57,612 bases of DNA from NCBI GenBank assembly GCA_964510225.1, contig CAZEAN010000025.1, positions 1 through 57,612 on the forward strand, written 5' to 3'. The notes under the pieces are model-generated. The model had not been told where the DNA came from and searched no databases. It saw nothing but the letters and a program-made list of their open reading frames with translations. Both the position numbers and the translations under genes were made by a program. Source of the stretch: CAZEAN01 sp964510225 (GTDB taxonomy: Bacteria > Planctomycetota > Planctomycetia > Isosphaerales > Isosphaeraceae). This document shows positions 26,782-36,713 of this stretch, one piece after another (the stretch's first letter is position 1; each line of letters begins with the position of its first letter).

Positions 26782-28428
26782 ATGATAGTGCATATAGAAA
26801 AAAAGAGTCAAGTTGCTTTTCCGAAACTGACCGAAAGTGAAATCGAGACTCTCGCCGCGATTGCGACGCTCTGCAGCTTCAAGGACGGCGAGACACTCTT
26901 CCAAGCGGGTGAGCGGGGTTTTCCCTTTTTCGTAATTGAGTCAGGTGAAGTTCGGATCGTTGACGAATCTAGAAAAGAACCATTCGAGATCGCAGTTCAT
27001 GGGCGTGCGGAATTTACCGGCGATGTCTCAGTGCTAACAGATCGTCCTGCCGTCGTTTCGGCCTATGCGAAAGGGAACTGCCAAGTTTATAGCGTCCCGG
27101 CAACCGAGGTCCGTTCCGTAATCCATGAGATCCCCGACCTCAGCGATAAGCTCTTGGAAGCGTTCCAAGTCCGTCGTGATCTTCTGGTAGAGTCGGGATT
27201 TGTGGGAGTCCGCGTGATTGGTTCGGTCGGATGCCCAGAACTCAACGACATTCAAGAGTTTTTCGATAAGAATAAGGTGCCTCACACTTGGATTGATCTG
27301 GATTCGAGCGAAGGCTTAGATGCGATCACCGCATTGGGATTAGAGCCGAAAGAGGCGCCAGTCCTGACATCCAGTGGCGGTACGATCGCAACCAAACCAT
27401 CGGTAAGTGAGATCGCCAAGTGTTTGGGTCTCAAACGTCCGATCAAGACCGAACCCTTCGACTTGATCATTGTCGGAGCCGGGCCGGCTGGTTTGGCCGC
27501 GGCGGTTTATGGAGCCTCGGAAGGGTTAGACACCCTACTGGTCGATCGGTTTGGGCCAGGAGGACAGGCTGGAACTAGCTCTCGGATCGAGAATTATATG
27601 GGTTTCCCGGCAGGACTCAGTGGTTCGGAATTAGCAAATCGAGCTTATCTCCAAGCGCTCAAGTTTGGGGCCGAGTTTGTTGCTCCCGTCGAAGTCCAGT
27701 CGATGGAATCCGAGGATGACCATCACCTCCTTCTCCTTGACGACAGCCAGACAATCCGAGGTCGGACGATTCTGATCGCCACGGGTGCATCGTACCGTCG
27801 GTTACCCATCAAGGGGCTTGAGCGTTGGGAAGGTGCGGGGGTCTATTACTCGTGTACTGCTGTCCATGCGAGATCGTGCCGGCAGAGCCAGACCGCCGTC
27901 ATTGGTGGCGGTAACTCTGCTGGACAAGCGGCAATGTTCCTCGCGGAGCGGACCGAGGCTGTTTACCTTCTCTTGCGGGGTAGCGACCTCCGGAAGCAGA
28001 TGTCTGACTACCTTGCACGGCGAATCGAGCGCCATGACCGGATTACGGTAATTTACCAGACCGAGGCCGAAGCACTCGAAGGGGAGAGACGACTGACTCG
28101 GTTGGTGATCCGGAACAATCAAACCGACGCACAACAGACCCTTGACTGCTCTGCCCTCTTCGTCTTCGTCGGTGCCGAGCCACGGACGTCTTGGCTGCCG
28201 GATTCGGTCGCGGTCGATTCAAAAGGTTTCTTACTCACCGGTGCAGATGTCGCTCGATCAGGGAAGTGGCCGCTTACGAATCGGGAACCTTGTTTGGTCG
28301 AAACCACACTCCCAGGGGTCTTTGCCGCGGGTGATGTGCGGTCAGGGACAACGAAACGCGTGGCGTTCGCAGTCGGTGATGGCGCCTTAGCGGTAACGTG
28401 TGCCCATCGAGTTCTCTCCGGTCTCTAG
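26782..28428 (+). CDS. cyclic-nucleotide-binding domain fused to thioredoxin-reductase-like flavoprotein
   Basis: 548 residues in three parts. Residues 13-130 are a Crp-type cNMP-binding barrel (DGETLFQAGERGFPFFVIESGEVRIV). Residues 143-218 are a thioredoxin/glutaredoxin-like insert with only one Cys (VIGSVGCPELNDIQEFF), so no CxxC. Residues 226-548 are an FAD/NAD(P) reductase of the TrxB type, with GAGPAG (232-237), GGGNSAGQ (375-382) and the FAAGDV terminal flavin motif. Where TrxB has CATC, this protein has SC358TAVHARSC366, so a dithiol redox centre is lacking. It may be a cNMP-sensing ferredoxin- or flavin-linked reductase. Its TAG stop overlaps the convergent uvrA stop. Confidence 0.88.
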   Translation: MIVHIEKKSQVAFPKLTESEIETLAAIATLCSFKDGETLFQAGERGFPFFVIESGEVRIVDESRKEPFEIAVHGRAEFTGDVSVLTDRPAVVSAYAKGNCQVYSVPATEVRSVIHEIPDLSDKLLEAFQVRRDLLVESGFVGVRVIGSVGCPELNDIQEFFDKNKVPHTWIDLDSSEGLDAITALGLEPKEAPVLTSSGGTIATKPSVSEIAKCLGLKRPIKTEPFDLIIVGAGPAGLAAAVYGASEGLDTLLVDRFGPGGQAGTSSRIENYMGFPAGLSGSELANRAYLQALKFGAEFVAPVEVQSMESEDDHHLLLLDDSQTIRGRTILIATGASYRRLPIKGLERWEGAGVYYSCTAVHARSCRQSQTAVIGGGNSAGQAAMFLAERTEAVYLLLRGSDLRKQMSDYLARRIERHDRITVIYQTEAEALEGERRLTRLVIRNNQTDAQQTLDCSALFVFVGAEPRTSWLPDSVAVDSKGFLLTGADVARSGKWPLTNREPCLVETTLPGVFAAGDVRSGTTKRVAFAVGDGALAVTCAHRVLSGL

Positions 28429-31274
28429 AGTGCCATCCTTGATGCTAAAGCTTGTCCAGTTGCGGTACTCGCTTGAGCGATCACCTCTGGAGTCCCTTGC
28501 GCGACGACCCTTCCTCCGTCAGCTCCAGCACCTGGACCTAGGTCGATCATCCAATCTGCAAAAAGCATCACTTCCGGATGGTGAGTGACAATGATCAGTG
28601 AGTGACCCAAGTCAGCGAGTGTGGAAAGAGTTTCCAGAAATTTCATGATATCCTGAGTGTGTAGTCCTGTGGTCGGCTCATCGAAGAGGAAGAGAGTTCT
28701 TCGAGTAGTGCTCCGTACAGTCGCCGATGCTGAAGAGGGGAGGTAGCCCGCCAATTTGAGACGTTGCGCTTCACCTCCGGATAGCGTCGAGACTGGTTGA
28801 CCAAGCCTGAGGTAGTCGAGTCCGACATCGATGAGTGGTCGGAGCTTCATTTGTACTTTGGGACGATTCTTAAAGAATCCAAACGCCTCTCGAGCAGTGA
28901 GGTCTAAGACTTCCGCAATGTTCTTGCCACGATAAGTGACCTCGAGCGTGTCTTTCCGAAATCGATTACCGCTGCACTCAGGACACCGCACAACCACATC
29001 GGACAAGAACTGCATATCAATCACTCGGTGTCCACTTCCTTCACAGGATTCGCAGCGTCCGCCTGGGACATTGAAGCTAAATCGACCCGGGCCATAATTC
29101 CGAGACTTTGCCTCGTGTGTTTCCGCAAAGGCCCGCCGGATCTCATCGAACACTTTCAAGTATGTTGCTGGATTCGACCGTGATGATCGACCGATCGGTG
29201 TTGTATCAATCAAGACAACAGCGTCGATGAACTCAGCACCAGAAAGAGCTTGGAAGGATCCTCGAGGTCCGTCGTCTTGGTTGAGTTGAGCTAAGAGTCC
29301 GGGGTAAAGAGTCTCTCGAACAAGTGTGCTCTTTCCGGAACCACTGACGCCAGTGATGCAACAGATCAGGCCAAGTGGGAGTTCGACATCAATGTTCTTG
29401 AGGTTATGAGCAGACGCACCCTTCAACACAAGTTTCGCCTCACTCGGTACACGCCGCGTCATTTGTTGTGCAGTCGAGTACCGTCGATGGGAGAGACTTT
29501 GACCTGTTGGAGAAGCCTCGACCACGATGATCCCCTCTGGAGGGCCCTGATACAAGAGCTTGCCTCCTTCAGCACCAGCGCCCGGACCGATTTCTAGGAT
29601 CTGATCACACGAGGAAGTAATTGTCTCATGGTGCTCGACAACGACGACTGTGTTGCCTTTACTCCGGAGTTCTCGGAGTGCTTCGAGAAGCCGGCCGAGG
29701 TCTTGTGGATGCAGTCCCGTCGAAGGCTCGTCGAACACATAGAGTGTTTCGACAAGTCCAGATCCAAGAGCACGGGTTAACGCGACTCGCCGCGACTCAC
29801 CTTGGGAGAGGGTCTGTATCGTACGATTGAGTTGAAGGTAGGAAAGTCCGATTCGATCGAGGTAGCGTAAACGCGTGAGGACTGGCTCGATCGATCGACG
29901 GGCCAGTGCCGCGTTTGTTTTGTCCGTTCGCGCGGCAATCTGGCTCAGAGTGGAGAGTGAATCACTGATGGTCTGCTCCCGGATTGCACCGATATTGTAG
30001 CCCTCGATCTCGACGGCAAGTGCCTCTGCGCGGAGCCGAGTTCCATTACAGGAAGAGCAAGGTTGCTCACTTCGCCATTTCGAGAGAAACGCCTCGGTCT
30101 CGGGCTTCGTTGCTTGTCGTTCGAGTCGCTCGAAGAATGGTCCGATACCCAAGAATCGATCAGGAGGTGAACCATCCTGGATCAATGCGCGTTGCTCGGC
30201 CGTCAATTCATGGAACGGTCTATCGATAGGTATTTTTAGCCGGTTCGCTGTGCGGAGAAGGGCAGTGAGGAGGCTTCGATGCTTGGAGTCGTTCCAAGGA
30301 GCGATTGCCCCCTCGGCGAGCGACTTCGAATGATCCGGTACAATTCGATCCATGCTGAGCGCGACGGTGGTCCCTGTCCCTTCACACTTCGGGCAGGCAC
30401 CAGCCGGGCTCTGAGGTCGGAAGAGCCTGGGTTCAGGAGGATGATACTCGATGCCACAATCTAGACAGGACCAATCTCGGGCAAAGAGATGTTCTCTTGC
30501 CTCAGTGATCAGCTTGAGGCGACCAAAGCCTCGGCTGAATCCGAGTTCGATCGAGTCGTTCCGTCTCGCGCTCTCCTCGCTCCCACGAACCAAGCGGTCT
30601 ACAATCACGTCAATCGTGGTGGAGCGATCGGTGGTTACCTTAGGAGTGGGAATCGAACCATCGTCGATCGTGGAGAGTTCACCGCCAACTCGAACTCTCA
30701 GAAATCCGTCTTCTCGAAGCGCACGAGCCAACGACTCACGATCGGTTTCGGGGAGGATCTCGACGGGGAAGGCTATTTGGTAACGACTGCGATGTGGTAG
30801 TTCCTGGATTCGTGCAACGACTTGGTCGAGGTCAGCAGGTTTTACTTCGCGACCGCACGACTGACAGACGACCGTACCTAACCGAGCAAAGAGGATGGCA
30901 AGGTAGTCATCGATCTCGGTCACCGAACCTACAGTACTTCGGCCACTCCACCTTCGTTGATGCTGGCTGACCGCGATTGCAGGTGGGAGACCCTCAATAA
31001 GTTCAGCCTCAGGCGGATCAAGCGTGCTCAGGAACTGTCGTGCGTGAGGTGAAAACGTCTCGACATAACGCCGCTGTCCTTCAGCGTACAACGTGTCGAA
31101 GGCTAACGAACTTTTCCCTGAACCTGAAAGCCCGGTAACGGCAATGAGTTGATTGCGGGGAAGATCGAGGTCGATCCCTTGCAAATTATGGGTCCGAACA
31201 CCTCGGAGCCGAATCTGCTCCGAGGCTCGGTGGACTGGAGAGTCTGAGCCCGAGGTCTCGGTCCCGATTGCCAT
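28425..31274 (-). CDS. uvrA: excinuclease ABC subunit A
   Basis: 949 residues, full length for UvrA, the damage-recognition ATPase of nucleotide excision repair. There are two ABC modules: Walker A at TGLSGSGKSS (Lys54) and TGVSGSGKSTL, and signatures TLSQGESRRVAL and TLSGGEAQRLKLA with adjoining FDEPSTGLHPQD and FDEPTTGLHTQD. Two zinc modules are present as CxxC-(about 19)-CxxC (CLDC ... CPKC, and CESC ... CPEC). The UvrB-contact region contains RSTVGSVTEIDDYL. The segment before it (AVSQHQRRWSG) differs from the usual IDQKTTSRNP, so a UvrA2-type paralogue is possible. The last four bases of the gene are shared with the convergent flavoprotein gene. Confidence 0.93.
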   Translation of the reverse strand: MAIGTETSGSDSPVHRASEQIRLRGVRTHNLQGIDLDLPRNQLIAVTGLSGSGKSSLAFDTLYAEGQRRYVETFSPHARQFLSTLDPPEAELIEGLPPAIAVSQHQRRWSGRSTVGSVTEIDDYLAILFARLGTVVCQSCGREVKPADLDQVVARIQELPHRSRYQIAFPVEILPETDRESLARALREDGFLRVRVGGELSTIDDGSIPTPKVTTDRSTTIDVIVDRLVRGSEESARRNDSIELGFSRGFGRLKLITEAREHLFARDWSCLDCGIEYHPPEPRLFRPQSPAGACPKCEGTGTTVALSMDRIVPDHSKSLAEGAIAPWNDSKHRSLLTALLRTANRLKIPIDRPFHELTAEQRALIQDGSPPDRFLGIGPFFERLERQATKPETEAFLSKWRSEQPCSSCNGTRLRAEALAVEIEGYNIGAIREQTISDSLSTLSQIAARTDKTNAALARRSIEPVLTRLRYLDRIGLSYLQLNRTIQTLSQGESRRVALTRALGSGLVETLYVFDEPSTGLHPQDLGRLLEALRELRSKGNTVVVVEHHETITSSCDQILEIGPGAGAEGGKLLYQGPPEGIIVVEASPTGQSLSHRRYSTAQQMTRRVPSEAKLVLKGASAHNLKNIDVELPLGLICCITGVSGSGKSTLVRETLYPGLLAQLNQDDGPRGSFQALSGAEFIDAVVLIDTTPIGRSSRSNPATYLKVFDEIRRAFAETHEAKSRNYGPGRFSFNVPGGRCESCEGSGHRVIDMQFLSDVVVRCPECSGNRFRKDTLEVTYRGKNIAEVLDLTAREAFGFFKNRPKVQMKLRPLIDVGLDYLRLGQPVSTLSGGEAQRLKLAGYLPSSASATVRSTTRRTLFLFDEPTTGLHTQDIMKFLETLSTLADLGHSLIIVTHHPEVMLFADWMIDLGPGAGADGGRVVAQGTPEVIAQASTATGQALASRMAL

Positions 31275-31378
31275 CCGAAGCGCCGATCTGGTGGACCTCT
31301 CGTCCGATTGGTCTAGTAACCGAGCCGTTAGGTTAGAAAGCTGCGAGCACGCCAGGGTTCATTCGAAGCAGAGAAAGA

Positions 31379-32947
31379 TCAAGGGTTGCCGAACCCTGGA
31401 AGACCACCAGGTTGAAACCCTCCCGGATTAAACCCTGGAGTCGGGTTCGGGCTGATCGGCTCAGACTCGGGATCCTTGATGAAGTTGGAGCGATCCACAA
31501 TGACCTCGCGGAAGTCATCTCCCGTGACGACGTAGTACCAGGTTCCGAACGCTTCCTGGAGTTCGGCTGCCTTTTCCCGGCCTTCTTCAATCTGACGCTG
31601 GCGATCACGAGCCTTCCGAGCAGTTTCTTCAGCCGCCTTGGCCTCAGCCTCTAAGCGAACGGGATCGTCCTTAGCACGGGCGAAAAGATCATCGGGCAGG
31701 GCATTGGGGTCGGTTTCTTCCTCCTCTTCAGCAGGAATTAACGAAGGGTCAAATGAGACTGAGACAAGGAGGTAGCGGCCCTCGATCTGATTCGACTCAC
31801 CATCTTCGCTCGTCTCTTCAGTTGAAGAATCCTCTTCCTCACTTGCCGAAGGGTCTTGCTCTTCACCTTCTCCGGCTGAGACCGCCTTACCCGTAGCTAG
31901 AAAAAGCTCGCCAAAGCGGAGGTCGTAACGGATTCCGGAATCGGTATCGAGAATGACCCCGCCTTCGTTTGACAAAAGCCCCTCGTCGCCGTTTGGCATG
32001 TTGACAGGATAGAATCCCCGACGCAGCATCGATTTGAAGGAGTCTTCATCCGATTCCGGAAGAGGGCGGACACCGATGATCCGGAGATTATCGACAGCGC
32101 TGATTACTCCACTTACCTTGGAGTCATCGACTTCTTCATCTGGGAGAAGATCGTTCAACGACCAACTAGGGGAGGCCATTGACTCGTCAGCCGGTGGAGC
32201 TTCCTTTTCGAGGAAGAGCGGGTCTGCAGGAGAAAGCACAACCTTCCCCGTCCTCCGGAAGAGGTCGGGATCGACCCTTCGCGTCTCGAATTCGAGTTTG
32301 GTGACTTCCGCACTCGTGATGTCCAAGAGATCGGTATCGATCCAGTCGGCGAACTCGGTCGAGAGGTCGTCGAGTTCGATCTGTGCCGAGTAAACTCGAT
32401 TCTGTTCCGGGAGTCGAACGAATCGGAGATTTTCTTGTGCGTCGTCGACGTCGCCTAAGATGAATTCTGCGATCGGATCACCATCCGGGATCTCGAAGAG
32501 TTTCACCCGAGTCCCACGCCCCTTGAAGGTCGTCTTCGGATCGCCCAACGGATCAACGACGCCCAACTCTTCGTGGTCTTGGGCATAATCAGAACGGATT
32601 GCGTCACGTTTCATCCTTGCGACTTGCGCCCCGAGCCGAGCAAGTTTCTCAGCGGCATCGGCGGGATAGTTGTGGTGAGAGGGAATAATCCACTCGCCAT
32701 CCTTTAGTTCCACCTTGAATGGCTGATATTGAAACGTCTCCTCATCGAACCCAACGACTTCGAGTGCCTTGATCGTCAGAGGTTCTTCTTCCAGCTTCTC
32801 CTGGAGTTCCGGAAAGAACGCGGTCCCGAGTTCCTTGAACTCAGCGTCGCGGCCTTGCCATTCGGGGAGCCAGGATGCCAGCGCAGCCGCACCGAGGAGA
32901 ATAACGGCAACTCCGGCGAAGCTTAAGGTCTTGGCAGTTTCATTCAT
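31379..32947 (-). CDS. DUF4340 domain protein of the Gld-type export cluster
   Basis: 522 residues from ATG 32947; the frame is open to 33079 but that would overlap the upstream gene, and the hydrophobic start LSFAGVAVILLGAAALASWLP fits the later ATG. After one membrane helix comes a mainly extracytoplasmic protein with DUF4340 features (FKVELKDGEWIIPSHHNYPADAAEKLARL, RVKLFEIPDGDPIAEFILG). A highly acidic stretch lies near 360-400, a Lys/Arg/Glu-rich helix near 435-470, and a Pro/Gly-rich tail ends in GNP. DUF4340 proteins accompany GldA/GldF/GldG-like ABC genes in non-gliding bacteria. It is third in that leftward operon. Confidence 0.85.
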   Translation of the reverse strand: MNETAKTLSFAGVAVILLGAAALASWLPEWQGRDAEFKELGTAFFPELQEKLEEEPLTIKALEVVGFDEETFQYQPFKVELKDGEWIIPSHHNYPADAAEKLARLGAQVARMKRDAIRSDYAQDHEELGVVDPLGDPKTTFKGRGTRVKLFEIPDGDPIAEFILGDVDDAQENLRFVRLPEQNRVYSAQIELDDLSTEFADWIDTDLLDITSAEVTKLEFETRRVDPDLFRRTGKVVLSPADPLFLEKEAPPADESMASPSWSLNDLLPDEEVDDSKVSGVISAVDNLRIIGVRPLPESDEDSFKSMLRRGFYPVNMPNGDEGLLSNEGGVILDTDSGIRYDLRFGELFLATGKAVSAGEGEEQDPSASEEEDSSTEETSEDGESNQIEGRYLLVSVSFDPSLIPAEEEEETDPNALPDDLFARAKDDPVRLEAEAKAAEETARKARDRQRQIEEGREKAAELQEAFGTWYYVVTGDDFREVIVDRSNFIKDPESEPISPNPTPGFNPGGFQPGGLPGFGNP

Positions 32948-33041
32948 GTTGATCAACTCAACCGTATCAGTAAGCGCTGTTGGTGATAAACAACTTGGAT
33001 CAAATCGGAGATCAAGGGAGGATCGGTCAGACCCTGCACCA

Positions 33042-35825
33042 TCAGGCGAGACGTCCTGGACTGGCTCCGCGGTTTTCACGACCGGAACGAACTGCGAAGA
33101 CTGCGATACCTAGCATTAGTGCCGGAAGGGGCGGAACAATCGCTGCAATTAGCTTCACGTCACGCCGTCGTGCATCGCTTTCTTGCTCTTTCACAGCGTA
33201 GCTGTTCGCGATCCTCCGCTCCTTCTTCGCCTCGATTTCTTGAGTCATCCCGTCGAGCTTGAGTTGTTCACGCTGTCGGGTCTGTTCGACCATCAAGGCC
33301 TTGGTTCGAGAATCGATCGTATCGTTGGACTGAATTTGTTGAACCGCCGAGTCCAACGCAGCCTGAGCCGTCTCGAGTTCTTCCGTAGCCTCATCCTCCG
33401 CCTCTTGTTCTTCCTTGAGGCGTTCCGCGTCGTATTGTTGCTCGAACGATTCGAGGTAGGTCAAGGTTCGGTGACGTCGACGCTGCTTCCGAAGTTGGAT
33501 GAATGAGTCATCCCCCACGAGCTCATCGACGCAGTTGAGCAGGAATGTCACATTGTCGAATTCGAACTCGTCAGATCCCGCTTCCCGGAGTTGGACGAGG
33601 CCGTCAGAAATGAAGTCGAGGTCCATGATAACAATCGCATGAATCGGACGATCAGCTGGTTCGGAAGAATCAGACTCCTGTTCAGTTCCCTCTTCTGACG
33701 ACCTGTCTTGGTCCTCTTCCGATTCTCCAGGACCGCCGATTCGCGCCGCCATCGTGTACGAGTCATCAGATCGGAATGGTCGTGCCCGTTCGGGATTGAT
33801 CTGTGGCCCGAAGAGCATGTTCGACGAGATCATTTCGTTGAAAAACTTGATCCCACCGAGATCGTCAGTCCGGAGCAAGGGCGTAAACACAGGCCCACCT
33901 CCAGTTCTCGGCTTCAGATGTCCGGCGAGAAGGAGAATCGCTTCCTGGAGACCGCTGGTGATTGGATCGTCGGGGTTGAACGCCCGAGGATTATTGCTTG
34001 TCGGCCGGATGAAGACATATTCGCGGGGCAGATCCCTCAGCCGCTTGTGCGGATTAAACGTGTTCCAAACGACTTCGGTCTCAGGCCAATCAATTCCGAG
34101 GAGATCAAGCAAAGGCTGGTTGTCGGCTTTCTGCTCTGGAGGCTGACCCCCGCCGAACATTCCGCCTGGTGCTTGTTTCTGCATTGTCGGAGCAAGGGAT
34201 AGTGAACGGTCAAACGCAGGCATGGCGTCCATGAAGAGGAGAGCAGGCCCCCCCGATTCAATGTAAGAGATCAGGTTGTTCATCTGAGGCTGCGTGAGAC
34301 TCGATGGCTGTGGAACGAGAAGGGCATCAAGATCACTTGGTATCGGAGTGTCTGGCGAAGTAGTCGCGACTTCGTATTGCTTCCGTAATTCAGTGACGAT
34401 CTGCCAGTCAGGGCTCTGGCTCATCCGTTGGAAGTCGAAGCCTGCGACCATATTCGCATCAGTGTCCAGAACCCCGATCTTCTTCCGGGTAGCACCTGCG
34501 ACTGTCCGAATCGACCTGGTCAGCTCATATTCAACCGGCAGACCTCGATCGAAGAAGGGGATGACGACTTGTTCAGGACCACTCGTAAACGCGATCCCGA
34601 GAATAATCTCATCGACTCCCTGTCGCGCAGCCTCGGAAGTAAAAACTTGTCGCGGAACGATCCCGTAAATCTCCTCGGCTCTCCGTGCCTCTTCGCTAAA
34701 TCGAGGGGTATCGACCACGTTGACACGGAGCTTTCCACCGATGAGTCCATCATAAGACTGTAAGAGTGCGAGGAGGTTTTCCTTCGTTTCCACGTATTCC
34801 CGGGGAACTTCGGGACTCAGAAACGCTTCGACCAGGACCGTCCGATCACTGGAAATGGACCCGAGTAACTCACGGGATTCTCGAGAAAGCGTGTTGAGAC
34901 GTTCTGCACTGAGATCGGGCCGCCAACTGGCGCGAGCGACCAATACTTGGAGACTAAGAACGGCAACGATCACAGCAACGAATCGAACCAGAGTGTGTCC
35001 CCAGAGGCTTCCGCTACGTTCGCCGCCGGCCCAGTGTCGGCGACTAACAAGCGCTACATTGGCGTAGAGCATCGCAGCTGTGAGGCCGAGAAAGTAGAGG
35101 ATTCCCGAAATCGAGAGGACACCACGTCCGAAGTCCCGAAATTGGCCAGGGATCGAAATGCTCTCAAGAAAGCTTCCCGACTGTGTAGCGAAACCGGAAC
35201 CAATCACTGAGGCAAAGACAGGGACGGCACAAAACAACGATCCGAGGATAAACGCCACCGTGATATTTGCCGAGAGGAGCGAGGCGACCATTCCCAGAGC
35301 AAGCAATGCCGCACCCATCAGCTCGTAACCGATGAACGTCGCAACAAGGATCCCTAGGTCAGGCGATCCGAGCCAGAAGAGAACTCCAGTCAAACCGATT
35401 GCAAGAAACCCGACCGCTGCCGTGTAAACACCAAGAGCAGCAAGGTATTTACCAAGCACGACTTCAAGATCACGAGCGGGGAGCGTAAGGAGGAGTTCTT
35501 CGGTTCCTTGACGTCGTTCTTCAGCCCAAACGCTCATTGTGATCGCGGGGATGAAGAGCAGCAGCAAAAAGGGCATCATCTCATTGAGCTGCCCGAGGTT
35601 CGCCAAGTTCTTGGCGAAGAATTCATCAAACCAGAACGCGGATACGGAACTGGCGACGATGAAGAGGACGATGAAAACATACCCTGCCACGTTCGTAAAC
35701 GATCGGCTCAAGTCACGGCTGCAAACGGCCGCAACAATGTGCGGCCGTAGGATCGCTCTGCCTTTTGAAACCGACTCATTGCGTGGCGACGGCGATTGGG
35801 AGGTCTCTTTCTCGATCGTGGTCAC
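33042..35825 (-). CDS. GldF-GldG fusion: ABC-2 permease plus auxiliary domain
   Basis: 927 residues. Residues about 30-280 hold an ABC-2-type permease with six hydrophobic helices (MPFLLLLFIPAITMSVWAEE, RRQGTEELLLTLPARDLEVV). A seventh helix (about 285-305) leads into a large periplasmic GldG-type region, with ERLNTLSRESRELL, QSYDGLIGGKLRVNVVD and DALLVPQPSSLTQPQMNNLI. A charged coiled coil (about 790-880) and a final helix (about 890-912) close the protein. In Bacteroidetes GldF and GldG are separate; here they are one chain. With the downstream DUF4340 protein and the upstream ATPase it forms a complete ABC-type machine of unknown substrate. Confidence 0.9.
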   Translation of the reverse strand: MTTIEKETSQSPSPRNESVSKGRAILRPHIVAAVCSRDLSRSFTNVAGYVFIVLFIVASSVSAFWFDEFFAKNLANLGQLNEMMPFLLLLFIPAITMSVWAEERRQGTEELLLTLPARDLEVVLGKYLAALGVYTAAVGFLAIGLTGVLFWLGSPDLGILVATFIGYELMGAALLALGMVASLLSANITVAFILGSLFCAVPVFASVIGSGFATQSGSFLESISIPGQFRDFGRGVLSISGILYFLGLTAAMLYANVALVSRRHWAGGERSGSLWGHTLVRFVAVIVAVLSLQVLVARASWRPDLSAERLNTLSRESRELLGSISSDRTVLVEAFLSPEVPREYVETKENLLALLQSYDGLIGGKLRVNVVDTPRFSEEARRAEEIYGIVPRQVFTSEAARQGVDEIILGIAFTSGPEQVVIPFFDRGLPVEYELTRSIRTVAGATRKKIGVLDTDANMVAGFDFQRMSQSPDWQIVTELRKQYEVATTSPDTPIPSDLDALLVPQPSSLTQPQMNNLISYIESGGPALLFMDAMPAFDRSLSLAPTMQKQAPGGMFGGGQPPEQKADNQPLLDLLGIDWPETEVVWNTFNPHKRLRDLPREYVFIRPTSNNPRAFNPDDPITSGLQEAILLLAGHLKPRTGGGPVFTPLLRTDDLGGIKFFNEMISSNMLFGPQINPERARPFRSDDSYTMAARIGGPGESEEDQDRSSEEGTEQESDSSEPADRPIHAIVIMDLDFISDGLVQLREAGSDEFEFDNVTFLLNCVDELVGDDSFIQLRKQRRRHRTLTYLESFEQQYDAERLKEEQEAEDEATEELETAQAALDSAVQQIQSNDTIDSRTKALMVEQTRQREQLKLDGMTQEIEAKKERRIANSYAVKEQESDARRRDVKLIAAIVPPLPALMLGIAVFAVRSGRENRGASPGRLA

Positions 35826-35969
35826 CGCAAGAATCCCCGGTTGTCAATGGTTCGTGGTGAATGAAGAGAGCATCTCGATGAGTCGATCCCGCCGCTCTTG
35901 CTGTAATCAATGAACCACGATCGATCCACAACTTAAGCATCGTCGGCTAGGTCGAATACAGTAACTTTT

Positions 35970-36713
35970 TTAGACGCCTGAGGTCGCGGGTTGCTCGGTC
36001 AATTCGTGGAACTTTTCTTCCAGCGAAGTCGTCCCCGCGCCCATTTCGGCAGGTGTGCCGTCAAAGACGATCCGTCCCTCATGGATAAACAAGACTCGGT
36101 CGGCAACCGGATCAACCTCTTGAAGAATGTGGGTTGAGACCACGACGGTCTTCGATTGCCCAAGATCGCGGATTAGCTGCCTGACCCCTCGGATCTGGTT
36201 CGGATCAAGTCCTGAGGTGGGCTCGTCCATGATGAGGACGTCAGGATCATGGAGGAGGGCCTGGGCCATCGAGACTCGTTGACGATAACCTTTCGAGAGC
36301 TTACCGGTGATCTTGTATGCGACGCTTGAGAGTGAGCAGAGTTCGACCACCGCCTCAATCCGATCGGCGAGGTAGCCGCTCGACAGTCCTCGGGCTTTCC
36401 CAAAGAACTCCAAGTGGCCCAACGGGGTCATATCGAGATAGAGCGGACCGTTCTCAGGAAGATAGCCGAGACGTTCGGCCGCATTGATCCGATCAGACTG
36501 AACGTCGATCCCAGCGATCCGTGCATAACCACGGGTCGGTGCGATGAATCCGGTCAAGAGCCGCATCGTTGTTGTCTTCCCGGCACCGTTTGGGCCAAGG
36601 AACGCAACAACCTGACCTTGAGGAACCTCGAAGGTGACGTCACTGACCGCCACGAATGAACCGAATTGTTTGGTGAGGCCATTTGCCTCGATCATCACCG
36701 AAGACGTACTCAT
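35970..36713 (-). CDS. ABC transporter ATP-binding protein, GldA-like
   Basis: 247 residues with every ABC ATPase motif: Walker A GPNGAGKTTT (Lys46), a Q-loop in the YLPENGPLYLDMTPLGHLEFF stretch, signature LSKGYRQRV, Walker B DVLIMDEPTSGLDP and the His switch VVVSTHIL. It belongs to the CcmA/GldA/Nod group that drives ABC-2 permeases. The permease-GldG fusion gene follows 144 bases downstream on the same strand, so this is surely its motor. The start ATG is clear. Upstream is a 216-base gap to pyrD that contains a GGAAGC ... GCTTCC hairpin (36774-36790) without a T-run. Confidence 0.93.
   Translation of the reverse strand: MSTSSVMIEANGLTKQFGSFVAVSDVTFEVPQGQVVAFLGPNGAGKTTTMRLLTGFIAPTRGYARIAGIDVQSDRINAAERLGYLPENGPLYLDMTPLGHLEFFGKARGLSSGYLADRIEAVVELCSLSSVAYKITGKLSKGYRQRVSMAQALLHDPDVLIMDEPTSGLDPNQIRGVRQLIRDLGQSKTVVVSTHILQEVDPVADRVLFIHEGRIVFDGTPAEMGAGTTSLEEKFHELTEQPATSGV

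Noticed and set aside
33042..35825. Possible frameshift-created fusion of separate GldF and GldG genes
   Set aside because: The frame is continuous with no repeat or slippage-prone tract at the junction, and the linking helix looks natural.
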